A stretch of DNA of 64,000 nt. It comes from PALSA-612 sp963791225 (GTDB taxonomy: Bacteria; Actinomycetota; Thermoleophilia; Gaiellales; Gaiellaceae). The position numbers and the translations under genes were made by a program. How positions within the stretch are numbered: position 1 is the stretch's first letter; every line of letters starts with the position of its first letter. The stretch spans positions 1-64,000 of the forward strand of contig CAWBRV010000002.1 in the NCBI GenBank assembly GCA_963791225.1. Reading direction: 5' to 3'. The notes under the pieces were generated by a model. It searched no databases and was not told the origin of the DNA. It saw only the letters and a program-made list of their open reading frames with translations. Shown here one piece after another: positions 7,861-14,780 of this stretch.

Positions 7861-8098
7861 GGCGCCAGCCGTCGGCGGAGCCGGGCTCTGCCCGGCGGGA
7901 GCCGTCGGCGGCGAGGAGGGCGCGCACTGCATCACGTGTTCTGACGAGGGCGTCCCGATGCGGGTCGTCGAGGTGCGTCCGGGCAGTACCGCGCTCTGCG
8001 AGGGGGACGTCGAGGTGATGACCGATCTCGTCGACGACGTCGCGCCCGGCGACGAGCTGCTCGTCCACGCCGGGGTCGCGCTCGCGAGGCTCGAGTGA
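7823..8098 (+). CDS. Second HypC/HupF-type hydrogenase chaperone (divergent)
   Basis: 91 residues. The N-terminal 30 residues are Ala/Gly/Pro-rich; the conserved part is HCITCSDEGVPMRVVEVRPG followed by DLVDDVAPGDELLVHAGVALAR, the actinobacterial HypC-like form in which the usual N-terminal Cys is displaced into a C-x-x-C context. It lies between hypC and hypD and overlaps hypD by GTGA, so a role in building the Fe(CN)2CO unit is likely. It may serve a different hydrogenase or an intermediate step. GTG at 7823 has GGAGGG nearby, within the leader repeat. Confidence 0.8.
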   Translation: MSNTGPQSIVPAAAPAVGGAGLCPAGAVGGEEGAHCITCSDEGVPMRVVEVRPGSTALCEGDVEVMTDLVDDVAPGDELLVHAGVALARLE

Positions 8099-9210
8099 GG
8101 TACGTCGACGAGTATCGGGACGCGGAGCTCGGACAGGTGCTGGCCGGGGAGATCCTCGCCACCGTCGAGCCGGGACGGCACTACAAGGTCATGGAGGTCT
8201 GCGGCGGCCACACCCACACGATCTACAAGTACGGGGTCGACGACCTACTGCCCGCGAACGTGGAGCTCGTCCACGGCCCCGGCTGCCCCGTCTGCGTGAT
8301 CCCGATGGGCCGCGTGGACGACGGCATCGCCGTCGCCCGGCAGGAGCAGGTGATCTTCACCTGCTTCGGCGACATGATGCGCGTTCCCGGCGGCAAGGGC
8401 ACGCTGCTCGAGGCGAAGGCCGAAGGGGCCGACGTACGGATGGTCTACTCCCCGCTCGACGCGCTTCGGCTGGCGCGCGAGAACCCGGACCGGGACGTCG
8501 TCTTCTTCGCGGTCGGCTTCGAGACCACGGCGCCCTCGACCGCGCTGACGCTGATGCGCGCGAAGGCCGAGGGCGTGCGGAACTTCTTCTGCTACTGCAA
8601 CCACGTCACGATCGTGCCGCCTCTGCGTGCGCTGCTCGAGTCGCCCGACCTGCGCCTCGACGGCTTCGTCGGCCCGGGCCACGTCTCGACCGTGGTCGGT
8701 GCGCGCCCCTTCGAGTTCATCCCGGCCGACTACGGCAAGCCGATCGTGATCTCGGGCTTCGAGCCGCTCGACGTGCTCCAGTCGATCCACATGGTGCTGC
8801 GCCAGCTGTCGGAAGGCCGTGCGGAGGTGGAGAACCAGTACAAGCGGGTTGTCCCCTACGACGGCAACCCGCAGGCGCTCCGAGTCCTCGAGGAGGTATT
8901 CGAGCTGCGGCCGCATTTCGAGTGGCGCGGGCTCGGCTTCATCTCCCACAGCGGCCTGAAGCTGTCCGAGGCGTACCGCGACTTCGACGCGGAGATCCGT
9001 TACGACGTGCCGGGCGTCCGCGTGGCCGACCCCAAGGCCTGCCAGTGCGGCGAGGTGCTGAAGGGCGTGATCAAGCCGTGGGAGTGCAAGGTGTTCGGGA
9101 CGGCCTGCACGCCCGAGCGGCCGATCGGCACCTGCATGGTCTCGTCCGAGGGCGCGTGTGCCGCCTACTACAACTTCGGGCGCTTCGCGCGCGAGCGGGC
9201 GGTCGTCTAA
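8095..9210 (+). CDS. hypD: Hydrogenase maturation factor HypD
   Basis: 371 residues, the usual length. HypD carries a [4Fe-4S] cluster and with HypC assembles the Fe(CN)2CO group. Visible motifs: MEVCGGHTHTIYKYG, ELVHGPGCPVC, AVGFETTAPSTALTL, and the C-terminal cysteine set in ACQCGEVLKGVIKPWECKVFG. The GTG start overlaps the stop of the upstream hypC-like gene and the TAA stop shares one base with the ATG of hypE, so the genes are tightly coupled. Confidence 0.95.
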   Translation: MRYVDEYRDAELGQVLAGEILATVEPGRHYKVMEVCGGHTHTIYKYGVDDLLPANVELVHGPGCPVCVIPMGRVDDGIAVARQEQVIFTCFGDMMRVPGGKGTLLEAKAEGADVRMVYSPLDALRLARENPDRDVVFFAVGFETTAPSTALTLMRAKAEGVRNFFCYCNHVTIVPPLRALLESPDLRLDGFVGPGHVSTVVGARPFEFIPADYGKPIVISGFEPLDVLQSIHMVLRQLSEGRAEVENQYKRVVPYDGNPQALRVLEEVFELRPHFEWRGLGFISHSGLKLSEAYRDFDAEIRYDVPGVRVADPKACQCGEVLKGVIKPWECKVFGTACTPERPIGTCMVSSEGACAAYYNFGRFARERAVV

Positions 9211-10273
9211 TGGGCACGCTGGAGGAACGCGAGCGGCACGCACTTGACCTGATCGAGCGCGTGCGCAGCAAGCCGGCGAGGTTCCGCGACGAGCAGATCA
9301 CCATGGCGCACGGCGCGGGGGGAAGGCGACGCTGACGCTGATCGAGGGGCTGCTCGCTCCCGCGTTCGGCATCGGCGAGCTCGCGGACGCAGCGCCCGTC
9401 GGTGAGTTGGCCGTCACGACGGACAGCTTCGTCGTCAAGCCGATTCGCTTCCCCGGCGGGTCGATCGGCGACCTGGCCGTGAACGGCACGGTCAACGACC
9501 TCGCCGTTGCGGGAGCAAGGCCACTCGCGCTCACGCTCTCGCTCATCCTCGAGGAGGGGCTCTCGGCCGGCGACCTGCGCGCCGAGGTGGAGGCGATCGC
9601 GAGGGCCGCCGAGGCTGCCGGAGTCGCGATCGTTGCGGGCGACACCAAGGTCGTCGAGCGGGGCCACTGCGACTCGATGTACGTGACGACAACCGGGATC
9701 GGTCAGATCGACGACCGTGCGCGCCTCTCCCCGTCGTCGCTCGTGCCGGGCGATCGGATTCTCGTCTCCGGGCCGATCGGAGCGCATGGCACGGCGATCA
9801 TGCTCGCCCGCGGGGAGTTCGAGCTCGACGCGCCGATCGAATCGGACACCCGCTCGCTGTGGCCGGCGGTCGATGCGCTGCTCGAGGCGGCGGGCCCGTC
9901 GCTGCGAGCGATCAGGGACGCGACCCGGGGCGGCGTCGCCTCCGTCCTGAACGAGCTCGCCCGCGCGTCGGGCGTGGCGATGCTCGTCCACGAGGCCAGG
10001 GTCCCGCTTCCGCCCGCCGTCGCCGGCGCCTGCGAGATCCTCGGCATCGACCCGATGTACGTGGCGAACGAGGGCGTGCTCGTGGCCTTCGTCGCCCCCG
10101 AGGCGGCCGGTGACGCGCTCGAGGGGCTGCGCGCCGCTCCCGGCTGCGAGCAGGCGGCCGAGATCGGCGAGGTGAAGTCGGAGCCGACCGGGATGGTGCT
10201 CGTGGAGACGGGCTTCGGCGGCCGCCGGGTGATGGACATGCTGGTCGGCGATCCCCTTCCGCGAATCTGCTGA
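9210..10273 (+). pseudogene. hypE: hypE, frame interrupted by a one-base shift at 9317-9323
   Basis: HypE dehydrates the thiocarboxamide made by HypF and donates cyanide to the hydrogenase iron. The ATG at 9210 overlaps the hypD stop. Frame 1 runs through QITMAHGAGG and then hits TGA at 9333-9335. The continuation KATLTLIEGLLAPAFG...DSFVVKPIRFPGGSIGDLAVNG runs in another frame to 10273. The two join exactly at the conserved GAGGKA motif if one base is restored in the six-G run 9317-9322, giving about 354 residues. All downstream motifs and the C-terminus (GGRRVMDMLVGDPLPRIC) are intact. This may be a sequencing error, a true mutation, or -1 frameshifting at G-GGG-GGA. The Cys is two residues from the stop because Arg-Ile precede it, consistent with HypE tails. 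Confidence 0.85.
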
Positions 10274-10319
10274 GCACGATGAAGGAGCCGCGCGTGACGA
10301 CCGAGCCGCAGGGCGAGTA

Positions 10320-10676
10320 GTGCACGAGCTGTCGCTCGCGAGCGCCGCCCTGGCGACCGTGGAGAAGCACGCCGCCGGCCGACGCGTCGTGGTCGTCACG
10401 CTGCGCGTCGGCCGCCTGCGCCAGGTCGTGCCGGACTCGCTCGAGTTCTACTTCGATCTCGTCGCCCGTGGCACGGTCTGCGACGGGGCGCGGCTCGAGC
10501 TCGAGGTCGTGCCGGTCCGGCTCGCCTGCTCTGCCTGCGAGCACAACTGGGAGCTCGTCGAGCCTCCGTTCCGGTGCCCTCGCTGCGGCGCGGCCGAGGT
10601 CGAGGTGCTGGGAGGCGACGAGCTCGAGGTCGAGTCGATCGAGATCGAGGAGGAAGCATGCATCGCACGCACGTGA
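10320..10676 (+). CDS. hypA: Nickel-insertion protein HypA
   Basis: 118 residues starting V/M-HELSLASAAL, with His2 and Glu3 as nickel ligands. A zinc finger is formed by CSAC...CPRCG (about 60-86). With HypB it delivers nickel to the hydrogenase large subunit. The GTG at 10320 shares its G with the stop codon of a 13-codon reading frame (10279-10320), so it may be coupled to that leader frame. The 3' end overlaps hypB by 19 bases. Confidence 0.92.
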   Translation: MHELSLASAALATVEKHAAGRRVVVVTLRVGRLRQVVPDSLEFYFDLVARGTVCDGARLELEVVPVRLACSACEHNWELVEPPFRCPRCGAAEVEVLGGDELEVESIEIEEEACIART

Positions 10677-11338
10677 AGGTGCTCGAGGGCGTTCTCGACG
10701 CAAACGACACGATCGCCCGGGCGAACCGGGCCGACTTCGACCGCCACGGCGTCACCGTCGTCAACCTGATGGGCTCGCCCGGCTCGGGCAAGACGGCCCT
10801 GCTCGAGCAGGTCGTCTCGCGCCTCGACGGCGTACGCGTCGGCGTGCTGGAAGGCGACGTCCGCGGGACCCTCGACGCCGACCGGATTGCGAGCAAGCAC
10901 GTCCCCGTCGTCCAGATCCAGACCGACCCCGGCTTCGGCGGCGAGTGCCATCTCGACGCGAACATGGTCCGTTCGGCCATCCCGGAGCTGCCACTCGACA
11001 CGATCGACCTGCTCGTGATCGAGAACGTGGGCAACCTCGTCTGCCCGGCCGAGTTCAGGGTCGGCGAGGACTACCGCGTGATGGTCGCGTCGGTCACCGA
11101 GGGCGAGGACAAGCCGCTCAAGTACCCGCTGATGTTCCGCGCCTGCGACCTCGTGCTCGTGAACAAGATCGACCTGCTGCCGCACCTCGAATTCGACCTC
11201 GACCGCCTGCTCGGCAACGTCGATGCCGTCCACCCGGGTGTCGTGTGCCTGTTGATGAGCGCCCGCACCGGCGAGGGCGTCGAGGCCTGGCGAACGTGGC
11301 TCGAGCGCGCAGCGGGCCGGGAGCTCGCGCACGCGTGA
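10658..11338 (+). CDS. hypB: GTPase HypB, nickel delivery
   Basis: 226 residues. P-loop GSPGSGKTALLEQ (about 34-46), LEGDVRGTLDADR, ENVGNLVCPAEFRVGEDYRV and VNKIDLLPH show the G3E-family GTPase fold. The histidine-rich nickel-storage N-terminus of some HypB proteins is absent. ATG at 10658 is supported by GAGGAGG just upstream, although the frame is open further back inside hypA. It is followed without a gap by the SIS-domain gene. Confidence 0.94.
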   Translation: MHRTHVKVLEGVLDANDTIARANRADFDRHGVTVVNLMGSPGSGKTALLEQVVSRLDGVRVGVLEGDVRGTLDADRIASKHVPVVQIQTDPGFGGECHLDANMVRSAIPELPLDTIDLLVIENVGNLVCPAEFRVGEDYRVMVASVTEGEDKPLKYPLMFRACDLVLVNKIDLLPHLEFDLDRLLGNVDAVHPGVVCLLMSARTGEGVEAWRTWLERAAGRELAHA

Positions 11339-12420
11339 CGGCGACGGTGTCGGTCGCGAGCCTGCTCGAGCGGAGGACGGCGGCGAACGAGCGGTTCTTC
11401 GACGCGGAGGCCGACCGGATCGCGCGCCTCTGCCTGCTGATGGCCGAGCGGTTCGTGGCCGGCGGCCGCCTGCTCGCGCTCGGAGGCTCGCCCCAGGATT
11501 GGTCCGACGCCCATCACGTCGCGGTCGAGTTCGTCCACCCCGTCATCGTCGGCAAGCGGGCGCTGCCGGCGATGGCCGTCGGTCCGGACGAGCTCGAGCT
11601 GCTCCTTCGGCCGGACGACATGGTCGTCTCCTTCGAGCCGTTGACCGTCTCCGGCGAGCCCTTCGAGCCCGACGACGACGATCCGTTCGTCCGGCAGGAG
11701 CTCGCCGAGACGACCTACCACCTGCTCTGGGAGCTCGTCCACGTCTTCTTCGACCGCGTTCAGGGCTCGACCGCCGGAGCGGCGGCGTCCGGATTCCTCT
11801 ATCCGTTCCTCGACCGCCAGGACGCGGAGCTCGAGCCCGTGATCGACGACACGCGCCGCTCGGTGCTGCTGAAGGCGGGCGAGACCGGAGAGCTGCGGGC
11901 GCAGACGCTGACCGAGGGATGCGACGAGCTCCTCGCCGCCGCGGCAACCCTGCGGCGGTCGTTCGAGGAGGGCGGCAAGCTGCTCGCGTTCGGGAACGGC
12001 GGCTCGGCCACGGACGCTGCCGACGTCGTCGCCGACTTCCGCGCGCCGCCGCAGGGCTGGTGCCCGCGGGCTGCGATCGACCTGGCCGGCGACGCTGCGA
12101 TTCTGACGGCGCTGGCGAACGACATCGGCCCGCAGGCGCTCTTCCAGCGCCAGATCATCGCGTGCGGCCTTTCGGGCGACGTGGCGCTCGCGATCTCGAC
12201 GAGCGGCAGCTCCGGGAACATCGTCGAGGCGCTCGCCGAGGCACGGCGGCGCGGGCTGGCCACGATCGCGCTCGTCGGCTACGACGGCGGCCGGATCGCG
12301 GCCGAGCAGCTCGCCGACCACGTCGTCGTCACGCGCTCCGAGCACATCCCGCGCATCCAGGAGGCGCAGGCGAGCGCCTACCACGTCCTCCGCGGGTTGG
12401 TCGAGCTGGACGCCTGCTAG
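11335..12420 (+). CDS. Double SIS-domain protein (GmhA-like), last gene of the hyp operon
   Basis: 361 residues from a GTG overlapping the hypB stop. The C-terminal half (about 195-361) is a sugar-phosphate isomerase/binding SIS domain close to phosphoheptose isomerase: LLAFGNGGSATDAADVVADF, AISTSGSSGNIVEALAEARR. The N-terminal half (about 20-170) has the same layout (LLALGGSPQDWSDAHHVAVEF) but a degenerate phosphate loop. Its tight coupling to hypB suggests a role linked to hydrogenase maturation or to the hydrogenase operon; no reaction can be assigned. Its last bases overlap the convergent membrane-protein gene. Confidence 0.85.
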   Translation: MTATVSVASLLERRTAANERFFDAEADRIARLCLLMAERFVAGGRLLALGGSPQDWSDAHHVAVEFVHPVIVGKRALPAMAVGPDELELLLRPDDMVVSFEPLTVSGEPFEPDDDDPFVRQELAETTYHLLWELVHVFFDRVQGSTAGAAASGFLYPFLDRQDAELEPVIDDTRRSVLLKAGETGELRAQTLTEGCDELLAAAATLRRSFEEGGKLLAFGNGGSATDAADVVADFRAPPQGWCPRAAIDLAGDAAILTALANDIGPQALFQRQIIACGLSGDVALAISTSGSSGNIVEALAEARRRGLATIALVGYDGGRIAAEQLADHVVVTRSEHIPRIQEAQASAYHVLRGLVELDAC

Positions 12421-12953
12421 CGGGCCGACGGCTGGGATCGATCCTCGGGCATCCCGAGCGTCATCACGCTCGGCAGATCGGAGAGGAGGTCCCGGATCAT
12501 GCCGATGAAGGGATACGGGAGCAGCAGCACGCTCCAGGCGATGACGACCCAGATCAGGCCCAGCCACCAACCGACGAGCACGAACCACACGACCCGGAGC
12601 GGCATGGGAACCGCCTTTCCCCGGCGCTCGACCCAACCCGCCGGCGAGTGCTCCTTGACCCGCTGCACGAACGGCTTCTTGCCCTCGCCGCCCGTCCGTT
12701 GCTTCAGCTTGTCCTCACCCGGCGGGCTCTGACCCAGGGTCGAGAAGAACAAGCCGAGGCGGTAGAAGTCGCGGGCGATCGGGGCGCCGACGATCGTCAC
12801 GTGCGTGGCGTAGCCGGCGAGGAAGATCGGCAGCGGGAGCAACGTGCCAAAGCTCATGAACCATGCGTAGCCAACCCAGGTCTTCGCGCGGGCAACGCGG
12901 CCCGGCTTCTCCGGTGCGGGACCGGCCTCGCTCGTGCTGAAGCCGTCGTGCAC
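12417..12953 (-). CDS. Membrane protein with YccF-like C-terminus, function unknown
   Basis: 178 residues. Two hydrophobic hairpins: about 27-50 (YAWFMSFGTLLPLPIFLAGYA) and about 117-150 (VVWFVLVGWWLGLIWVVIAW and following SVLLLPYPFIGMIRDL). The second resembles the YccF inner-membrane family. A basic cytoplasmic loop (EDKLKQRTGGEGKKPFVQRVKEH) separates them. Its stop overlaps the stop of the convergent SIS-domain gene by four bases. No enzymatic motif is visible. Confidence 0.65.
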   Translation of the reverse strand: MHDGFSTSEAGPAPEKPGRVARAKTWVGYAWFMSFGTLLPLPIFLAGYATHVTIVGAPIARDFYRLGLFFSTLGQSPPGEDKLKQRTGGEGKKPFVQRVKEHSPAGWVERRGKAVPMPLRVVWFVLVGWWLGLIWVVIAWSVLLLPYPFIGMIRDLLSDLPSVMTLGMPEDRSQPSAR

Positions 12954-13023
12954 GCGACGAATGATCGACGATCCCGGCGCGCGGTGCGTCGTTCCGTTCG
13001 GATGAGCGGGTGGGATGCGCCGA

Positions 13024-13062
13024 GGCGCGGAGGCCCGGAAACCAGCTTCCGGGCTCCGCGCC
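13024..13062 (-). terminator. Intrinsic-type hairpin after the secreted-protein gene
   Basis: Inverted repeat of about 16 bp with a one-base bulge: left arm GGCGCGGAGGCCCGGAA, loop ACCAGC, right arm TTCCGGGCTCCGCGCC. It lies 11 bases downstream of the minus-strand stop at 13074. No U-tract is evident, as is common in high-GC actinobacteria. Confidence 0.6.
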
Positions 13063-13073
13063 GAAGCTCGAGC

Positions 13074-13511
13074 TCAGGTGCAGTTGATCGACGCCGCGGT
13101 CGACTGCGCGGTCGATGCGAGCTGCTGGCCCGCTTGCTCGACGCTCGTCGTGGCGTCGCTGACCGAGCTCGCGTTCGGGATGTTCTTGACTGCGGACGTG
13201 AAGCTGTCCCAGGCGCTGTCGAGCGACCCCATGCTCGCGCTCTGCACACCTTGAGCGGCACTCTTCACCTGCGACCAGGAGTCCTGGACGGCGGTGACGT
13301 CCGTGTTGAGCTCGTCCGTCGTGGCCGTGCTCGGGTCGAGGCTCGTCAACGTCTTCAGGGACGACTGCAGGCCCGTCAGGCTGCCACACAGGGTCGTGAT
13401 CGCCTCGGCCTTGGTCGTGCTCGGCTCGTTCCGCGTCCCGAGGACGCCGATCAGGATCGCGAGGCCGACGCCGCCTGCGACCAGGACGATGATCCACGTC
13501 TTCCTGGTCAT
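13074..13511 (-). CDS. Membrane-anchored secreted protein, function unknown
   Basis: 145 residues. The N-terminal segment MTRKTWIIVLVAGGVGLAIL is an uncleaved signal anchor. The rest is Ser/Thr-rich, helical and acid-poor, with two cysteines (near 42 and the penultimate residue). The ATG at 13511 overlaps the stop of the upstream four-helix membrane-protein gene (ATGA), so the two are translated together. No family recognised. Confidence 0.7.
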   Translation of the reverse strand: MTRKTWIIVLVAGGVGLAILIGVLGTRNEPSTTKAEAITTLCGSLTGLQSSLKTLTSLDPSTATTDELNTDVTAVQDSWSQVKSAAQGVQSASMGSLDSAWDSFTSAVKNIPNASSVSDATTSVEQAGQQLASTAQSTAASINCT

Positions 13512-13906
13512 GATGCCTGCGCCCCCTTCGGCGTCGACGCCAGCGCGTAGACGACGAGCGCGGCGACCGCGATCGACAGGGCTCCGTACCAGGGAGCGAT
13601 GTTGATGATCGTGAACCCCTGGACGATCACGAAGACCGCCCAGATGTACCCGACGACCCGGCCGAACGTGCCGCCGACGAAGATCGAAAGGCCGGCCGTG
13701 ATCGCCAACGCCGCGATGATCAGGTCCCATACTCCCCAGCCCCAGTTGTGGCTGCTGAACAGGCCGTTCGTCAAGTCGTTCATCTTGTGGCTGTCGGCGA
13801 AGTAGCCGATAGCAGAGATGATCCGGAAGAACCCGACTGCGAGCAGCACGACGCCCGCGAACCCGAGCCAGCCGGACCCGTTCTCGTCATACGTCTGTGT
13901 CGACAT
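13508..13906 (-). CDS. Four-helix membrane protein (DUF7144-like)
   Basis: 132 residues with four hydrophobic helices: WLGFAGVVLLAVGFFRIISA, WGVWDLIIAALAITAGLSIF, VVGYIWAVFVIVQGFTII and ALSIAVAALVVYALA. This layout is that of a common small actinobacterial membrane family of unknown role. A GGGAGGGAA stretch precedes the ATG. It is coupled to the secreted-protein gene downstream. Confidence 0.7.
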   Translation of the reverse strand: MSTQTYDENGSGWLGFAGVVLLAVGFFRIISAIGYFADSHKMNDLTNGLFSSHNWGWGVWDLIIAALAITAGLSIFVGGTFGRVVGYIWAVFVIVQGFTIINIAPWYGALSIAVAALVVYALASTPKGAQAS

Positions 13907-14035
13907 CCATTCCCTCCCTGATCTCGTGTTGCCCGAACTTCCTACTGGCGCAAGAGTCCTGCATCGTGCGGTTTGGATGAAGCGGCACGAGGAGTGCCAA
14001 TCGATCCTGCGGTTGGCGCCTTCACCGGGACAGGC

Positions 14036-14698
14036 ATGAGCGACGTTCTCCAGGTTCTTCTCTACGGGTTGCTCGCCGCCGCGAGCCCGGGCACGCTGGT
14101 CGCGACGCTGGTCGTCTTAGGGACGCGGCGTGCGCGTGCGAACGGGACCGCGTTCGCCGTCGGTTTCGTCCTGGGCCAGTCGATCGCGCTCGGCATCGCG
14201 CTCGCCGTCGGTTCGGTCACGATTCCCGGCTCGAGCACAGCCTCCGCGGCGCTCGAGCTCGCCGTCGGCGTGCTGCTGCTCGCCGCCGCGGGCCGGGCAG
14301 GACGGCTGGGCAGGCCGCGGACGGCCGCAGGGCCGTCGAGGACGGCGCAGGTTCTCGAGCGGCTCGAGCGCGTCACGCCGCGTACGGCGTTCTCGGTCGG
14401 CATGACGCTCGGTGTCGGCGTGAAACGGCTGGTGATCACCGTGTTCGCCGCCTCTGCGATTGCGCTCGATGCGGTCAGCCGGGCCGAGGCGGTCGGGCTC
14501 GCCGGCCTCTACGTCGTGGTGGCGACCATTCTGGTCGTCGTGCCCGTCGCTCTCTATCTCGTCGCGGGAAGGCGGGCCGACGAGTGGGTGGCGTCCGCGA
14601 AGGAGAGCCTCGCAACGCACCAGCAGCTGATCGCGTTCTACGTCTCGCTCCTGTTCGGCGTCTTCTTCGTGATCGGCGGCCTCGTCCAGTTGCTCTAG
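14036..14698 (+). CDS. GAP-family (LysE-like) integral membrane protein
   Basis: 220 residues with six hydrophobic segments: VLLYGLLAAASPGTLVATLV first, then a break with basic residues near 85-110, then helices at about 115-140, 150-175 and 198-219. The ASPG near the N-terminus and MTLGVGVKRLVITVFAASAI in the second half fit the GAP/Sap family related to LysE exporters. Substrate unknown. ATG at 14036 chosen over the upstream frame because the hydrophobic region begins at residue 5. A second member lies at 20912. Confidence 0.75.
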   Translation: MSDVLQVLLYGLLAAASPGTLVATLVVLGTRRARANGTAFAVGFVLGQSIALGIALAVGSVTIPGSSTASAALELAVGVLLLAAAGRAGRLGRPRTAAGPSRTAQVLERLERVTPRTAFSVGMTLGVGVKRLVITVFAASAIALDAVSRAEAVGLAGLYVVVATILVVVPVALYLVAGRRADEWVASAKESLATHQQLIAFYVSLLFGVFFVIGGLVQLL

Positions 14699-14780
14699 CT
14701 CTCATCCGTTCAGGGCGATGCGGAATCGGCCCTGCCGCGATCTGCTGTTCGTGGACAAGACTGCGAAGGAGGGACCATCG

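Noticed and set aside
10279..10320. 13-codon frame ending in the hypA start codon
   Set aside because: Coupled by TAGTG and possibly a leader peptide, but with no composition signal or ribosome site strong enough to call a gene.
11071..12636. 521-codon open frame on minus across hypB and the SIS gene
   Set aside because: Antisense shadow; both plus genes have strong family motifs.
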